Below, in pieces: positions 24,785-35,500 of a stretch of DNA of 64,000 nucleotides. This stretch comes from Sporomusa malonica. Lineage in GTDB: Bacteria > Bacillota > Negativicutes > Sporomusales > Sporomusaceae. Made by a program: the position numbers and the translations under genes. Below the pieces are notes generated by a model. The model was not told the origin of the DNA, did not search any database, and was given only the letters and a program-made list of their open reading frames with translations. The stretch lies in assembly GCF_041428715.1 (NCBI RefSeq), contig NZ_CP155572.1; one strand, 5' to 3'. The number at the start of each line of letters is the position of its first letter. Within the stretch, counting starts at the first letter, position 1.

Positions 24785-26059
24785 CTATATTCTACTTTGT
24801 ATCTCCTGCCCTGCAATGTATCTGGCAACTATGTTAGAAGCATCCAAGGCATATATATAACGTTGCAATCTTTCAACAGGTGAAGCTTTTTGTGCCATTT
24901 CCGTATTATCCTCAATCACCAGAGCATCAAAGGAATAACCTTTTTCAAAACTCCCTACCCGGCCAAAAAACTTCCCTCCTCCTTTTGTTGCCATATAAAA
25001 GACTTCAGACAACGTCAACGGATCGCACTGATGATCGAAAACATAGTTTATTTTGGACAGTTGGATGGCTTTAACCATAGCCTGCGTCATCGACAAAGAG
25101 TGTCCGGCTCCTACATCACTTCCCAGGCCAACCTGCACTGCTGCATTTAACAATTTTCTGACAGGCATAATTCCGCTTGCCAGGTTTATATTGGAATCAG
25201 GGCAATGCACAGTTACCACCTGATTGCTTTTTATGCACTCGATAGCCTCTTGCGTTAAATAGATGCAGTGAGCCATCAAGGTTGGTGTCTGCCCGAATAA
25301 TCCATAGTGGTTGTATACCTGATGATAGTCCGATTGGTCAGGAAACAGCTCCGCCACCCATTTTACCTCACCCGGGTTCTCAGATAAATGTGATTGAACC
25401 GGCGCGTTATACTTAACCGCCAGCTTGCCGAGGCCGGCAAGAAGTTCACCGGTACTGGTCGGAGCAAACCTGGGAGTAATAATGGGGTTTACCAGCGAAG
25501 TACTACTCCATCTTTCAAAAAATTCCTCGGTATCTCTTAAAGATTGTTGCGTATCCTCTCTTAAGAAATCAGGACAATTAACGTCCATATTGACCTTTCC
25601 CACATAAGCTCCCAGTCCTCTTCTAGACAAAATGTCACAAAGCAGGTTGCTGCTGTCTTTATGGATGGTGGCAAATAGAACGGCCCGTGTCGTCCCCTGT
25701 CTTATCAACTCTTCGGTAAAAGCTTCATATACTTGTGCTGCATAGCCTGTATCCGTGAACTTGGCTTCCTCTTTAAAAGTATACTCATTCAGCCAGTCCA
25801 ACAGCTCAAGGTCTAATCCAAGACCTCTTTGGTTAAACTGTGCTGCGTGGGTATGCAGATCGACAAAGCCAGGAATGATTAGTCGATTACCATGGTCGAT
25901 TATCCTGCATCCAGCATACTCCGCGGGCAGTTGTTTATAAATTTCGCTGATGATGCCATTATGTACAACAAGGTAACTATCTTGACGAACTTCAAACCCC
26001 GCACTGTCCGGAGTAAAAATAATTGTTCCTTTAAGAATAAGAATGTTTTCTTTTTTCAC
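24785..26059 (-). CDS. guaD: Guanine deaminase
   Basis: Amidohydrolase that converts guanine to xanthine and ammonia. Zinc-ligand motif PGFVDLHTHAAQFNQRGLG, with the guanine-deaminase-type LHTHAxQ, then HCIYL and GSDVGAGHSLSM (late aspartate). Length 424 residues, normal for GuaD. It is the last gene of the purine island, 42 bp after xdhB, and feeds xanthine to the dehydrogenase encoded upstream. Confidence 0.92.
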   Translation of the reverse strand: MKKENILILKGTIIFTPDSAGFEVRQDSYLVVHNGIISEIYKQLPAEYAGCRIIDHGNRLIIPGFVDLHTHAAQFNQRGLGLDLELLDWLNEYTFKEEAKFTDTGYAAQVYEAFTEELIRQGTTRAVLFATIHKDSSNLLCDILSRRGLGAYVGKVNMDVNCPDFLREDTQQSLRDTEEFFERWSSTSLVNPIITPRFAPTSTGELLAGLGKLAVKYNAPVQSHLSENPGEVKWVAELFPDQSDYHQVYNHYGLFGQTPTLMAHCIYLTQEAIECIKSNQVVTVHCPDSNINLASGIMPVRKLLNAAVQVGLGSDVGAGHSLSMTQAMVKAIQLSKINYVFDHQCDPLTLSEVFYMATKGGGKFFGRVGSFEKGYSFDALVIEDNTEMAQKASPVERLQRYIYALDASNIVARYIAGQEIQSRI

Positions 26060-26101
26060 GATCGCCCTCTACTTTCGCAAAATAATGAAAGATCGTTTGG
26101 A

Positions 26102-26920
26102 TCAGATACCATTGCTTTCAAGAAAGTCACGCAGTAAATTCATACAGACAGCCTTTCTGTATTCTGCCGAAATTCTGCCTCTGATAGGAACAATGGCCTG
26201 ATTATAGGCTGTAAGATACGCTTCCCTGACAGCCTTTGCCTCTGCAAGCGTCTTGCCGGTCAGCATAGCATCAAGCTCTGCCCGTCTGATGATAACGTCA
26301 CTGACTGCACCGAAGGCAGTCATGCAGTTAACAATCTTACCTTTGGCTACATTAAGAATGGCCGCAAAGGATACCCGGGAAATGGCTAAAGCATCTCTTG
26401 CCCCAACCTTCTTATAGTAGTAATTACCAAGACCTGTTTTATGCATGAGAATCTCAACTAAGAGTTCATCCGCTGCCAGAGCAGTCTTCTTCCTACCAAG
26501 ATAGAACTCGGTAATGGGAATTATCCGTTCGCCCCTGCTGCTGGCAAGACGTAGTTTAGCGTCTGTTGCAACAAAGATCAGGGCACTGTCTGCTTTAGGC
26601 GATCCATTGCAAATATTGCCGCCAACGGTACCGAGGTTGCGGATGGCCGGTGCTGCAATCTGAGAAACAGCTTCCTTTAAAATAGCGGGAGTCAGCTCAC
26701 TTTCAAGAATGTCAGTAAAGGTGCAGGCAGCTCCAATCCGGATATATTCGGTATCTTCTACAATTTTTTTCATCTCAGGTACTTTATTAAGAAACAGATA
26801 TATCGCGTTATCATCTGGCTCAATCATCAAATCGGTCCCGCCGCTGTAAGGAATTACCGTTTTTTGGGCCAGGATATCCAATGCTTCGTTCAAAGCAGCA
26901 GCCTGATAACCATTTACCAT
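26102..26920 (-). CDS. xdhB: Xanthine dehydrogenase FAD-binding subunit
   Basis: A 272-residue FAD subunit of a three-part molybdenum hydroxylase. PYSGGTDLMIE and NLGTVGGNICNGSPKADSAL are the two FAD-binding loops of the CoxM/XdhB family. It passes electrons from the iron-sulfur subunit to NAD or another carrier. The start overlaps the preceding 2Fe-2S gene by 7 bp. Confidence 0.92.
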   Translation of the reverse strand: MVNGYQAAALNEALDILAQKTVIPYSGGTDLMIEPDDNAIYLFLNKVPEMKKIVEDTEYIRIGAACTFTDILESELTPAILKEAVSQIAAPAIRNLGTVGGNICNGSPKADSALIFVATDAKLRLASSRGERIIPITEFYLGRKKTALAADELLVEILMHKTGLGNYYYKKVGARDALAISRVSFAAILNVAKGKIVNCMTAFGAVSDVIIRRAELDAMLTGKTLAEAKAVREAYLTAYNQAIVPIRGRISAEYRKAVCMNLLRDFLESNGI

Positions 26921-27384
26921 AAACCTCTCCCCTCCTTTGCTGCCAATTTAATGGCCTCCACAATAGCATTATAGCCGGTGCACCGGCAAAGATTACCGGA
27001 AATGCCCTCGCGAATTTCAGCTTCGGTAGGGTTGGGATTCTTAGCAAGAATACATTCGGATGCAAGTATCATACCTGGAATACAAAAACCGCATTGTACC
27101 GCACTGACAAAAGCATAGGCCTTATCCAAAACTGCGAAACGCTCTGTTTCACGATAACCTTCTATAGTCATAACCGTACTTCCTGCAATATGCCCCATAG
27201 CTACCATGCAGGAGTTAACTAACCTGCCATCGAGGATGACAGAACAGGCACCGCATTCCCCTTCCTTACAGCCGCACTTCACACCGGTGAGCGTAAACTC
27301 ATTGCGAAGTACATCCAGTAAGCGTGCATTTGCTTTGGCTGATGATGTAACCTCTTGGCCGTTAAGAATAAATTCTATCATCAT
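26914..27384 (-). CDS. xdhC: Xanthine dehydrogenase [2Fe-2S] subunit
   Basis: A 156-residue subunit carrying two [2Fe-2S] clusters. The plant-type cluster is in GCKEGECGACSVILDG and the second in VQCGFCIPGM plus GNLCRCTGY. It overlaps the large subunit gene by 23 bp and the FAD gene by 7 bp, a tightly coupled gene trio. Confidence 0.93.
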   Translation of the reverse strand: MMIEFILNGQEVTSSAKANARLLDVLRNEFTLTGVKCGCKEGECGACSVILDGRLVNSCMVAMGHIAGSTVMTIEGYRETERFAVLDKAYAFVSAVQCGFCIPGMILASECILAKNPNPTEAEIREGISGNLCRCTGYNAIVEAIKLAAKEGRGLW

Positions 27385-29494
27385 TTTTCGCCTCCTGCAA
27401 AATTCTCATGGTATCTTCCGGTGTGAACGGCACCTTATTTATATTAGCTCCAAGAGCATTTTCCATTGCTTCTGCATAAGCCGGAGCCACACCCACAAGC
27501 GGAAGCTCACCTGCCCCCTTGGCTCCATAGGGACCGTGGGTATATGGATTATTCATAATTTCAGTCACCAGATTCGGGACGTCGACTGCTGTCGGAATGA
27601 TATAGTCACTATAACTGGTATTACGAATTATGCCTTTATCATTGTAATCCATCTGCTCCATCGAGGCATAACCAATTCCCTGGAGGAATCCGCCCTGCAT
27701 CTGTCCCTGAATAATGTTTAAATCAATGGGAACACCTACATCATAAATACCCCATGCCCCAAGAATTTTTGATGTGGCAGTAAGTGTGTCAACTTCCAAT
27801 TCAATGGCATTAACAGACCAGGAATAGGTCGGATAGGCATCTCCTTTGAAGTTTTCCAGATTAAAAGGAATTACAAAATCAGGCTCAGCGAAGTGTTCTT
27901 CGATAACTTGTTCCACTCCTGGCTGCCATTCTTTTTTTAGCTTCTCTGCGGCTCGCTGCAGCAATCCCCCTACAGTCATCAATGACCGGCTGGCTACTGT
28001 AGGACCCGAGTCTGGCACTCTATCGGTATCCGGGTTATCTATATGCACATGGTCATACGCAATACCAAGCGTATCGGCCACAATCTTACAGAAAGTTGTT
28101 TTAAGACCTTGACCTATATCTGTATTGCTTGTGAGAAGCTCTACCGTATCATTGGCGTTTTTCCTGATTTTCACGATAGCCTTAATAATATCACGCTCAC
28201 CGCTGCCGGTAAAACCACAGCCATGAAAGAACATGGACATACCAATCCCCTTACGGTATCGCCCTGTTTGATTCTGGTATAGCTTGCGTTTTGCCCGGTA
28301 ATCGCAAAGCTCATCCAAACGCTGAATCATTTCCGGCAATGGTACATGGAAATGATATTTGCCGCTGGTTGAAGTGGCATCTCCTTGTTTGGCGATGTAT
28401 TTTTCTTTTAGTTCAAGAGAATCCATCCCCAGCTCCTTGGCAATATGCCCCATCATCATTTCCACTGCAAAGAAAGTCTGTGGCGCCCCAAAGCCGCGAT
28501 AGGCGCCGCAAGGTACAGTATTTGTCTTCACGGCGCGTCCGGTAACCCGAAGATTATCTATGCGATATACACCGTTTGCGCAAATCAGGCCACGCTGCAA
28601 AACAACGGGAGAAAGGGTAGTATATGCACCACTATTAAATAAGACTTCAATATCCATACCGGTAATTTCACCGTTTTTAATGGCTACTTTATAGGTACAA
28701 ATGGATGGATGGCGTTTTGAGGTAAACTCCATGTCTTCCCGCCGGTCAAATATAACCTTTACCGGCTTGTTTGCCTTTTGGGCTGCTACTGCGGTCTGAC
28801 AAGCCAATATAGAAGGAAAGGCTTCCTTGCCGCCAAAGCCCCCACCTGTAACATCCTGGATAACCTGAACATCCTTCTCCTCATAACCTAATGCTTTGGC
28901 GACAGCACCATGGACATAGTATGGACATTGCATCGAGCCGCGTACTGTCATACGTCTGTCATGAGGATATGCAATGATTCCCTGTGTTTCCAGATAAGCC
29001 TGTTCCTGATACCCGGTCTGAAAGGTTTCGATAAAAACCTGTTCGGCTTCTGCTAAAGCTTTATCAATATCACCTTTGGCGTAGTTGTAGTTGAAAAAAA
29101 CAGTATTCGATGTGAGTATATCAAGCAGTGGAACTTGTTCTTCATATACTACAACAATCTCATGCAAAATTCTTGCCACTTCTTTACAATCAGGACCAAC
29201 AACCATCAAAATTGGTTCACCGACATACTCCACAGTTTCCTCAGCATAAATCGGGCTATCATCAAGAACAATATGGACGCGGTTTACACCGGCTACGTCG
29301 TTCTTGTCAACAACCAAATATCCTTCAGGCAATTCAGGTAAAATAATGTCGGCGATGCGAGCTTTGGCCTTTGCCGAATGCAATAGTTTGCCATAAAGCA
29401 TACCGTCTAGTACATGATCATCCACATAAAGAGCACGACCGCTTATTTTAGCGTCGTGATCTTTTTTCTTTGTCCATTCACTAATCTTTTCCAT
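27362..29494 (-). CDS. xdhA: Xanthine dehydrogenase molybdenum-binding subunit
   Basis: Large catalytic subunit that hydroxylates hypoxanthine and xanthine at the molybdenum centre. Key loops: GGGFGGKEAF, GAYRGFGAPQ (the arginine contacts purine) and the C-terminal GAKGAGELPLVG with the base glutamate. I start it at 29494 (MEKISEW, 710 residues) behind gggaggcg; the upstream in-frame ATG lies within the ribosome site region. With xdhC and xdhB it makes a complete enzyme. It is separated by 130 bp from the hydantoinase gene. Confidence 0.93.
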   Translation of the reverse strand: MEKISEWTKKKDHDAKISGRALYVDDHVLDGMLYGKLLHSAKAKARIADIILPELPEGYLVVDKNDVAGVNRVHIVLDDSPIYAEETVEYVGEPILMVVGPDCKEVARILHEIVVVYEEQVPLLDILTSNTVFFNYNYAKGDIDKALAEAEQVFIETFQTGYQEQAYLETQGIIAYPHDRRMTVRGSMQCPYYVHGAVAKALGYEEKDVQVIQDVTGGGFGGKEAFPSILACQTAVAAQKANKPVKVIFDRREDMEFTSKRHPSICTYKVAIKNGEITGMDIEVLFNSGAYTTLSPVVLQRGLICANGVYRIDNLRVTGRAVKTNTVPCGAYRGFGAPQTFFAVEMMMGHIAKELGMDSLELKEKYIAKQGDATSTSGKYHFHVPLPEMIQRLDELCDYRAKRKLYQNQTGRYRKGIGMSMFFHGCGFTGSGERDIIKAIVKIRKNANDTVELLTSNTDIGQGLKTTFCKIVADTLGIAYDHVHIDNPDTDRVPDSGPTVASRSLMTVGGLLQRAAEKLKKEWQPGVEQVIEEHFAEPDFVIPFNLENFKGDAYPTYSWSVNAIELEVDTLTATSKILGAWGIYDVGVPIDLNIIQGQMQGGFLQGIGYASMEQMDYNDKGIIRNTSYSDYIIPTAVDVPNLVTEIMNNPYTHGPYGAKGAGELPLVGVAPAYAEAMENALGANINKVPFTPEDTMRILQEAKNDDRIYS

Positions 29495-29624
29495 ACCGCG
29501 CCTCCCATACATTGAAGAATAAGCATTTCAACATCGCTAAGCCGCATAACTACTGCATCTAAACTAATAAATCAGGATGAGACCGAAAACTCCATGTATA
29601 TAACAGCCACTTCATGTATTTATG

Positions 29625-31016
29625 CTACCTCTCGCTTGGGGAAAAGGGCTTACGGAAGAGATACTGACCTTGGGGATCGTCTTCACAAACCAGCCCATTT
29701 TTCACCACCTGCCGGCCTCTTAAGAAAACATGAATGGCTTGCCCTTGCTGCTCTATCCCTTCATAGGGACTGTAGTCCACTTTGTGCGCATGGGAAGAAG
29801 CACCTATGGTCAAGTGACGGGTTTCGTCCCAAATCACCAAGTCAGCATGACTGCCCGGAGCAATGACGCCTTTTTGGGGATAAAGTCCAAAGAGTTTTGC
29901 CGGCTGGGTCGCCATTTTGTCAACAAACTGGGAAAGGCTAAGTTTTCCGGCCTTGACACCATAGGTATATAAAATACCCAACCGGTGCTCTACACCGGGA
30001 GCGCCATTGGGTATTTTGCTAAAGTCATCTCGTCCCGCCTCTTTTTGACCACGGAGGTTAAACGAGCAATGGTCGGTAGCGACGGTGTCCAAAATGCCGG
30101 TTTTCAGCCCGTTCCATAAATAATCTTGGTTTTCCTTGGCCCGAAGCGGGGGCGACATAACGTATTTTGCACAGGTAAAAGTGAAATCCTGATATACACT
30201 GTCGTCAAGCACTAAATATTGAGGACAGGTTTCAGCAAATACTCTAATACCCCGGGCTTTGGCCTGCGCAACCGTCTCCAGAGCCTCCCGGCAGCTTAAG
30301 TGGACAACAAAAACAGGGGCATCAGTCAGCTCAGCCAACACCATCAACCGGTTTACCGCTTCCTGTTCCACTCGTGGCGGACGGGACAGCGGATGGTAAA
30401 ATGGCGCAGTTTTACCTTGCCGGCGAAACTGCTGGGTTAGATTATCGACAATATCCCCGTTTTCACAGTGAACACAGGTTAGAATACCGCAGTCCCGGCT
30501 GCGTTCCAACACTTGGAATAGGGCACTGTCATCCACCTGCATGATATTTTTGTAGGCCATATAGAGCTTGACTGAAGCTACACCGGCTTCCTGACTGAGC
30601 CAGGGCATTTCACGGCCGACATTTTCATTCCAATCAGTGATGGCCATGTGAAAACCGTAGTCTGAATAACATTTGCCGTCTGCCCGCCGGTGCCAGTTTT
30701 CCAGACCTTGCTGTAAGGTCTCACCCTTGAATTGGGTGGCATAATCAATTATGGTGGTGGTGCCGCCGAGGATGGCGGCCCTGGTACCACTGGCAAAATC
30801 ATCGGCAGTAGACAAAGTCCCTACAGGCAAGTCAAAATGGGTATGGGCATCGATGCCACCCGGAAATATATAACATCCCTCTGCTGACAACACAGTATCT
30901 TCCGCGTGCGTTACCTGATCACCAACAGCGACAATGATTTCCCCTTGGATACGAATATCGCCCTGATAATAGTCCGCGTCGGTGACAATGGTGCCGCCGC
31001 GCAAAACAATTCCCAT
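29625..31016 (-). CDS. hyuA: Dihydropyrimidinase/hydantoinase of the purine island (HyuA-like)
   Basis: Binuclear zinc cyclic amidohydrolase, 463 residues from the ATG at 31016 (aggagagg site). Motifs: GGIDAHTHFD, the carbamylated-lysine segment KLYMAYKN, CVHCENGD, VVHLSC and VATDHCSF. In the E. coli-type purine cluster this gene opens a hydantoin-like ring produced from urate. It sits between ssnA and xdhA here, in line with that role, rather than with pyrimidine genes. Confidence 0.9.
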   Translation of the reverse strand: MGIVLRGGTIVTDADYYQGDIRIQGEIIVAVGDQVTHAEDTVLSAEGCYIFPGGIDAHTHFDLPVGTLSTADDFASGTRAAILGGTTTIIDYATQFKGETLQQGLENWHRRADGKCYSDYGFHMAITDWNENVGREMPWLSQEAGVASVKLYMAYKNIMQVDDSALFQVLERSRDCGILTCVHCENGDIVDNLTQQFRRQGKTAPFYHPLSRPPRVEQEAVNRLMVLAELTDAPVFVVHLSCREALETVAQAKARGIRVFAETCPQYLVLDDSVYQDFTFTCAKYVMSPPLRAKENQDYLWNGLKTGILDTVATDHCSFNLRGQKEAGRDDFSKIPNGAPGVEHRLGILYTYGVKAGKLSLSQFVDKMATQPAKLFGLYPQKGVIAPGSHADLVIWDETRHLTIGASSHAHKVDYSPYEGIEQQGQAIHVFLRGRQVVKNGLVCEDDPQGQYLFRKPFSPSER

Positions 31017-31220
31017 AAAAACCTCTCCTTGCCATAGGAAATTCAATAACAATTAAAACCATTATCGTTCATCTAAACACCGTAACCACTCTCTGTCAAG
31101 ACACTAGGCGATACTGATGTGAGTCATGCTCTTTATTGCTTTTTTCTATCCGTTTGTTGGAAATCCTTTAATCTCGGTAACATCGAACTCGTTTAGCAGG
31201 AGGTTCACTGTATCGGTTTA

Positions 31221-32549
31221 TTACGGCAGCTTATCCATGTTGTCCCATAGACGCTGGGCGGCCTTACGGGCTTTGGCATAAATCGGACTGACGTCAAAAG
31301 TAAACTGTCTGTTTTCCAGCACAATGTTGCCGTTGATAATAACGGTAGTCACATCACGGGAGTCCATACCAAAGGCAATGTGACCGCCGATATTTCCAGG
31401 CACAAGCGGTGTGGGAGCCTGGTAATCCAGCACTGTCAAATCGGCTTTACAGCCGGCAGCCACGCGGCCGAAATCGGCAGCAAAGTATCGCTTCAATATC
31501 TCGTTGCCGTTAGACAGGAACTTGAGGTAGCTGTCAGGCCACAGGGCACCGGCAGCATCTTTATGTTTGAAGTAGGCAAACTTCATTTCTTCCCACATAT
31601 CACTACCCATGCCGTCAGTTCCCAGCACCAGGTTTTTGTACAGGGGCAATTTGGCGCTGTAGCCAACATTGTTGTTCATGTTTGAACGGGCGTTGTGAGC
31701 CAGAAAGGCGTCTTTGGCATTGATGATTTCAATATCCTGGTCTGACAGGTATACGCCATGCACCAGGAGAGCTTTGTCATTGATTAAGCCATAATCGCTC
31801 AAACGGACAATAATATCTTTACCGTACATATGGTGGCTGTGGGACACATCATAACGGTCTTCGGCCACATGGACATGGATGCCGCGTCCGGTTTCACGCA
31901 CAGCGTCGGCCATCAGCCTAAGGGCAGCGTTAGGCATAGTAACAGGCGCGTGGCCGCCAATCATGGCCTCTACCAGGTGATTGCCGCCTGTGGCCGCTCT
32001 GTCACTTTCGCACAGTTTGGCAAAATCGACATTCTCCTGAACCCCGGCTTCTACTTCGCTGAGTCCCCCATTGCGGTCAGTGGTTTCATAACAGGTAATG
32101 CCGCGCAGGCCGGTTTCCTCAAAAGCTTTTTTGAGAGTTTTGAGCGAGCCTTTGAGGAAGGCTGGTGAGGCGTGGTGGTCAATTACCGAGGTTGTGCCAC
32201 AGCGGATTGCTTCCAGTGAGCAGACCATTCCGCTGTAGTAGAGGATTTCTTCGTCAATAGCCAAGTCTAGCCGCCACCATAGATTCCTGAGTACAGACAC
32301 AAAGTCGGGACTGGGGGCAATATTGGCGGTGATCCCTCTGGCTAAGCCGGAATAAAAATGGTTGTGACTGCAGACAATGCCTGGCATAACTATTTTTCCC
32401 TGTATATCAAGCACGCGGTTGGCCTGAACATTGGCCGAGGCGCCTACGCCGACGGCAGCAATTTTGCTGCCGTCAATGACAATATCGACACCGGATTGTA
32501 TAGAAGCTGGATGAAAGTCTACAACTGTGGCGTTTTTTAAAACTAGCAT
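31221..32549 (-). CDS. ssnA: Putative aminohydrolase SsnA
   Basis: A 442-residue amidohydrolase of the ATZ/TRZ type. Metal motif CSHNHFYSGLARG, HVAEDRYD, LLVHGVYL and LGTDGMGSDM. SsnA genes travel with ygfK, xdhD and selenium-linked purine genes; their exact deamination step in urate breakdown is not settled. It lies 12 bp downstream of ygfK and is clearly in the same operon. Confidence 0.92.
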   Translation of the reverse strand: MLVLKNATVVDFHPASIQSGVDIVIDGSKIAAVGVGASANVQANRVLDIQGKIVMPGIVCSHNHFYSGLARGITANIAPSPDFVSVLRNLWWRLDLAIDEEILYYSGMVCSLEAIRCGTTSVIDHHASPAFLKGSLKTLKKAFEETGLRGITCYETTDRNGGLSEVEAGVQENVDFAKLCESDRAATGGNHLVEAMIGGHAPVTMPNAALRLMADAVRETGRGIHVHVAEDRYDVSHSHHMYGKDIIVRLSDYGLINDKALLVHGVYLSDQDIEIINAKDAFLAHNARSNMNNNVGYSAKLPLYKNLVLGTDGMGSDMWEEMKFAYFKHKDAAGALWPDSYLKFLSNGNEILKRYFAADFGRVAAGCKADLTVLDYQAPTPLVPGNIGGHIAFGMDSRDVTTVIINGNIVLENRQFTFDVSPIYAKARKAAQRLWDNMDKLP

Positions 32550-32561
32550 AATGGTCCCCCC

Positions 32562-35500
32562 TTATTCCTCCACACGCCCGAACAACGTCGGCCGGTTATT
32601 GTACAGGTAATTAAATACTTGGGCCATTTGGTCAAAGGTCGTGTTGCCGGTTGTCTGAATCAGGCCATTTTCAAGCTTATGGGTAGTAACTTCACTATTA
32701 GCGCGAACAGTTAGTATATCGCCTTCCACAAAAAAGCCGCTGTTTTGACTATGGTCAAAGTCGTCACGACGGCTAAATACTGTAAGCTTATCGGAGAACG
32801 GACGGCCTTCCCACGGACAGAAGCCGGCACAATTGCCGCATTCGTTGCAGAAGGCATCCAGGTGGATAATCTGGTTGTAGTTGGCAAAGCCATTATCTAA
32901 GCGAATAGCCAGGTTAGCGCGGTTGGGGCAAACTTCCACGCACTTGTTGCAAACATAGTTGCACTCTAAGCACCGGTTGTACTCTCTGTCACCTGTGGCA
33001 ACATCGACTTTACCTGAACCTTCGTGCGCCAGAGGCGCAGCATTTGTCAAACCAAATTTTTTGGCAGCAATCTCTTTAGCCTGCTCACAATGGGCTTTAC
33101 TTGTTTTGTCGGCGTTGCTTTCAAAACCGGGTATTTCTTTTTGACAGATGGCGTCAGCCGCTCTACGCCCATCGGCAATACACTTTACAATTGAGGATGC
33201 GCCTTGCCGGACATCACCGGCTAAGTATACGTTCTCTAGATTGGTCAATTGCTGCCCTTGTGTAGTAATACCCAGTTTGGCAAGTAAGACTGTATTAATA
33301 TCTTCACCGATCGCGATAATGATGGTGTCGGCTTCAAAGGTCTTGTATTTGCCGGTAGGTTCAGGCTGACGGCGGCCGCTGGCGTCAGGTTTGCCAAGCT
33401 GCATAACCAGGCAGACAAGATTGCCCTGGGCATCAATTTTTTCCGGGTTGACTAAAAAATTAAAGTCTACGTTATTGGCTACAGCCAGATCGTATTCGGC
33501 TCGGTCGGCAGGCATTTCATTAATGGAGCGGCGGTACACAATGGCGCTTGTTTCTACACCCTTTACCCGCAAAGCCGTGCGGCTGGCGTCCATAGCAGTG
33601 TTGCCGGCACCGATGGTAACAACGGTTTTTCCTAATTTGAGGGCAGATGCATCTTGGTTAAATTGGGCCAGGAATTTTAAAGCCGGAATGATTTGCGGTT
33701 GTTTATCGCTTTCCACTTTGAGTGTAAAGGTTTTTTCTGCGCCAGCGCCTACGGCTACAATTACATAGTTGTAGCCTTGTTGTTTGAGGTCGGCGGGAGT
33801 AAGATCCGGGCTGGAGTTGAAAACAAACTCCACGCCATGTGCTTTGATAAAGTTAATATCGCTGTCAATTGTCTCGCGGCTGATGCGGAAATTGGGGATT
33901 ATATGCTGTACAGTGCCGCCGGCACTTGCACGGGTTTCGTATACCGTCACGCTAATGCCCTGGCGGGCTAAGAAGTAGGCTGAGGCCAGACCGGCCGGAC
34001 CGGCCCCCATCACAGCCACTTTGACGCCGTTTTTGCTCTGGGGCAGCACATAATTTTTACGATATTCATCCCAACCTTGTTCGACAGCCAGGCGCTTAAC
34101 CTCACGAATCTGTACACAGCCTTCATAATCCAGGCGGGTACAATTGTGCTGACAGGCATGGTCGCAGATGGTCCCGGTAATACCTGGCAGGGCATTTTTT
34201 TCATAGATAAGCGCAAGTGCCTCAGCATAACGCTTCTGCCCTGCCAGCCGAATGTATTCAGGAATGTCCTGGTTAATGGGACAGGCTGTTTTGCAGGGAG
34301 CGGCCGTACAGTTAAACAGCGGCAGCGGGCTCTTGACTGAAGCTTTGGCAGATCCGCGGAAATGCTTTTGCGAATAGCCGGCAGTAAGAGATTTTTCCGC
34401 CAGGGCTTGCAGTTTGGCAACATCAATCTTGTCAACTTCCCAGCCGGAAGCTGTCTCAAGTTTTGTGGCAATGGCTGCCATACGGGCATAGCCCCCGGGT
34501 TTGAGCATCTCGGTAGCCATTGTGACAGGCTTAATGCCTGTGGCAAATACGTCTAATACATTGTGTTCGGTAATACCGCCAGAGAAAGATATAGGCATTT
34601 CCCCCTGAAACTCTGCCGAGATTTTGGCAGCCAGAGTAATAGACAGCGGGAACAGGGCGCGGCCTGACATGTACATCTCACTGCCAGGCAGCTTGCCTTT
34701 AAAGTTGACTGAGCCTAAGGTATTGGTTAACTTAACGCCCAAAAAGCGGCCTTGCTTACCAGCTAATTCTTTAAGCCGGGTCAGCATGGGGATGGCGTCA
34801 GTATACTTAAGGTCATGGTCAAAGGCGTCTTCGGACAACTCGACATAGTCAAAGTCAGTGTTGTCAAGAATGGATCGCACGCCCTGGTAAGTCAGCAGCG
34901 TGGGATTAAGTTTTACGTACATGTCAATTTTCTTTTCGGTCAGCAAGTATCCGCAAATTCTTTCAATTTCAGCAGGCGGGCAGCCGTGCATGGTAGAGAG
35001 GGTAATTGACTGACAGACATGGCCTGAGATGCGTCCCTCGATGCCGCCAAGCCGCGGCAGGCGCTCTTCTAAGCCGGTGCCTTTCAGGAAACTGCCTTCA
35101 GCAACAAGAGCTTCTACTTCGGCCAGACATTGCTGAAAGTACGGATGCCGGGAGGCATCACGCAGGTTGTTCAGGTAAGCGTCCATACGCGGCGACTGGA
35201 TGCCTTCCAAGTTATAGCCTGCGCTCATATTAAAGATAAAGGAACGTTTGCCGCTTTGACTGAGACCAAAGACTTCCTCCACTACATGCAGCAGCACCCA
35301 GGCTTTGATGTATTCTTCGTAGGCTTTTTCTACCGTAAACTCGCTTGACCATTCGGTGTTAAAGCCTTCGTCATCGGCATCAATACAGGGTTTAGCAACA
35401 GGCGGTTCATGTTCCTGAACAGTCTTAAGCTCAATAAAGCGTGCACCGGCCAGGTAAGCTACCACAATATTCTGGGCCAACTGGGTGTGCGGCCCGGCAG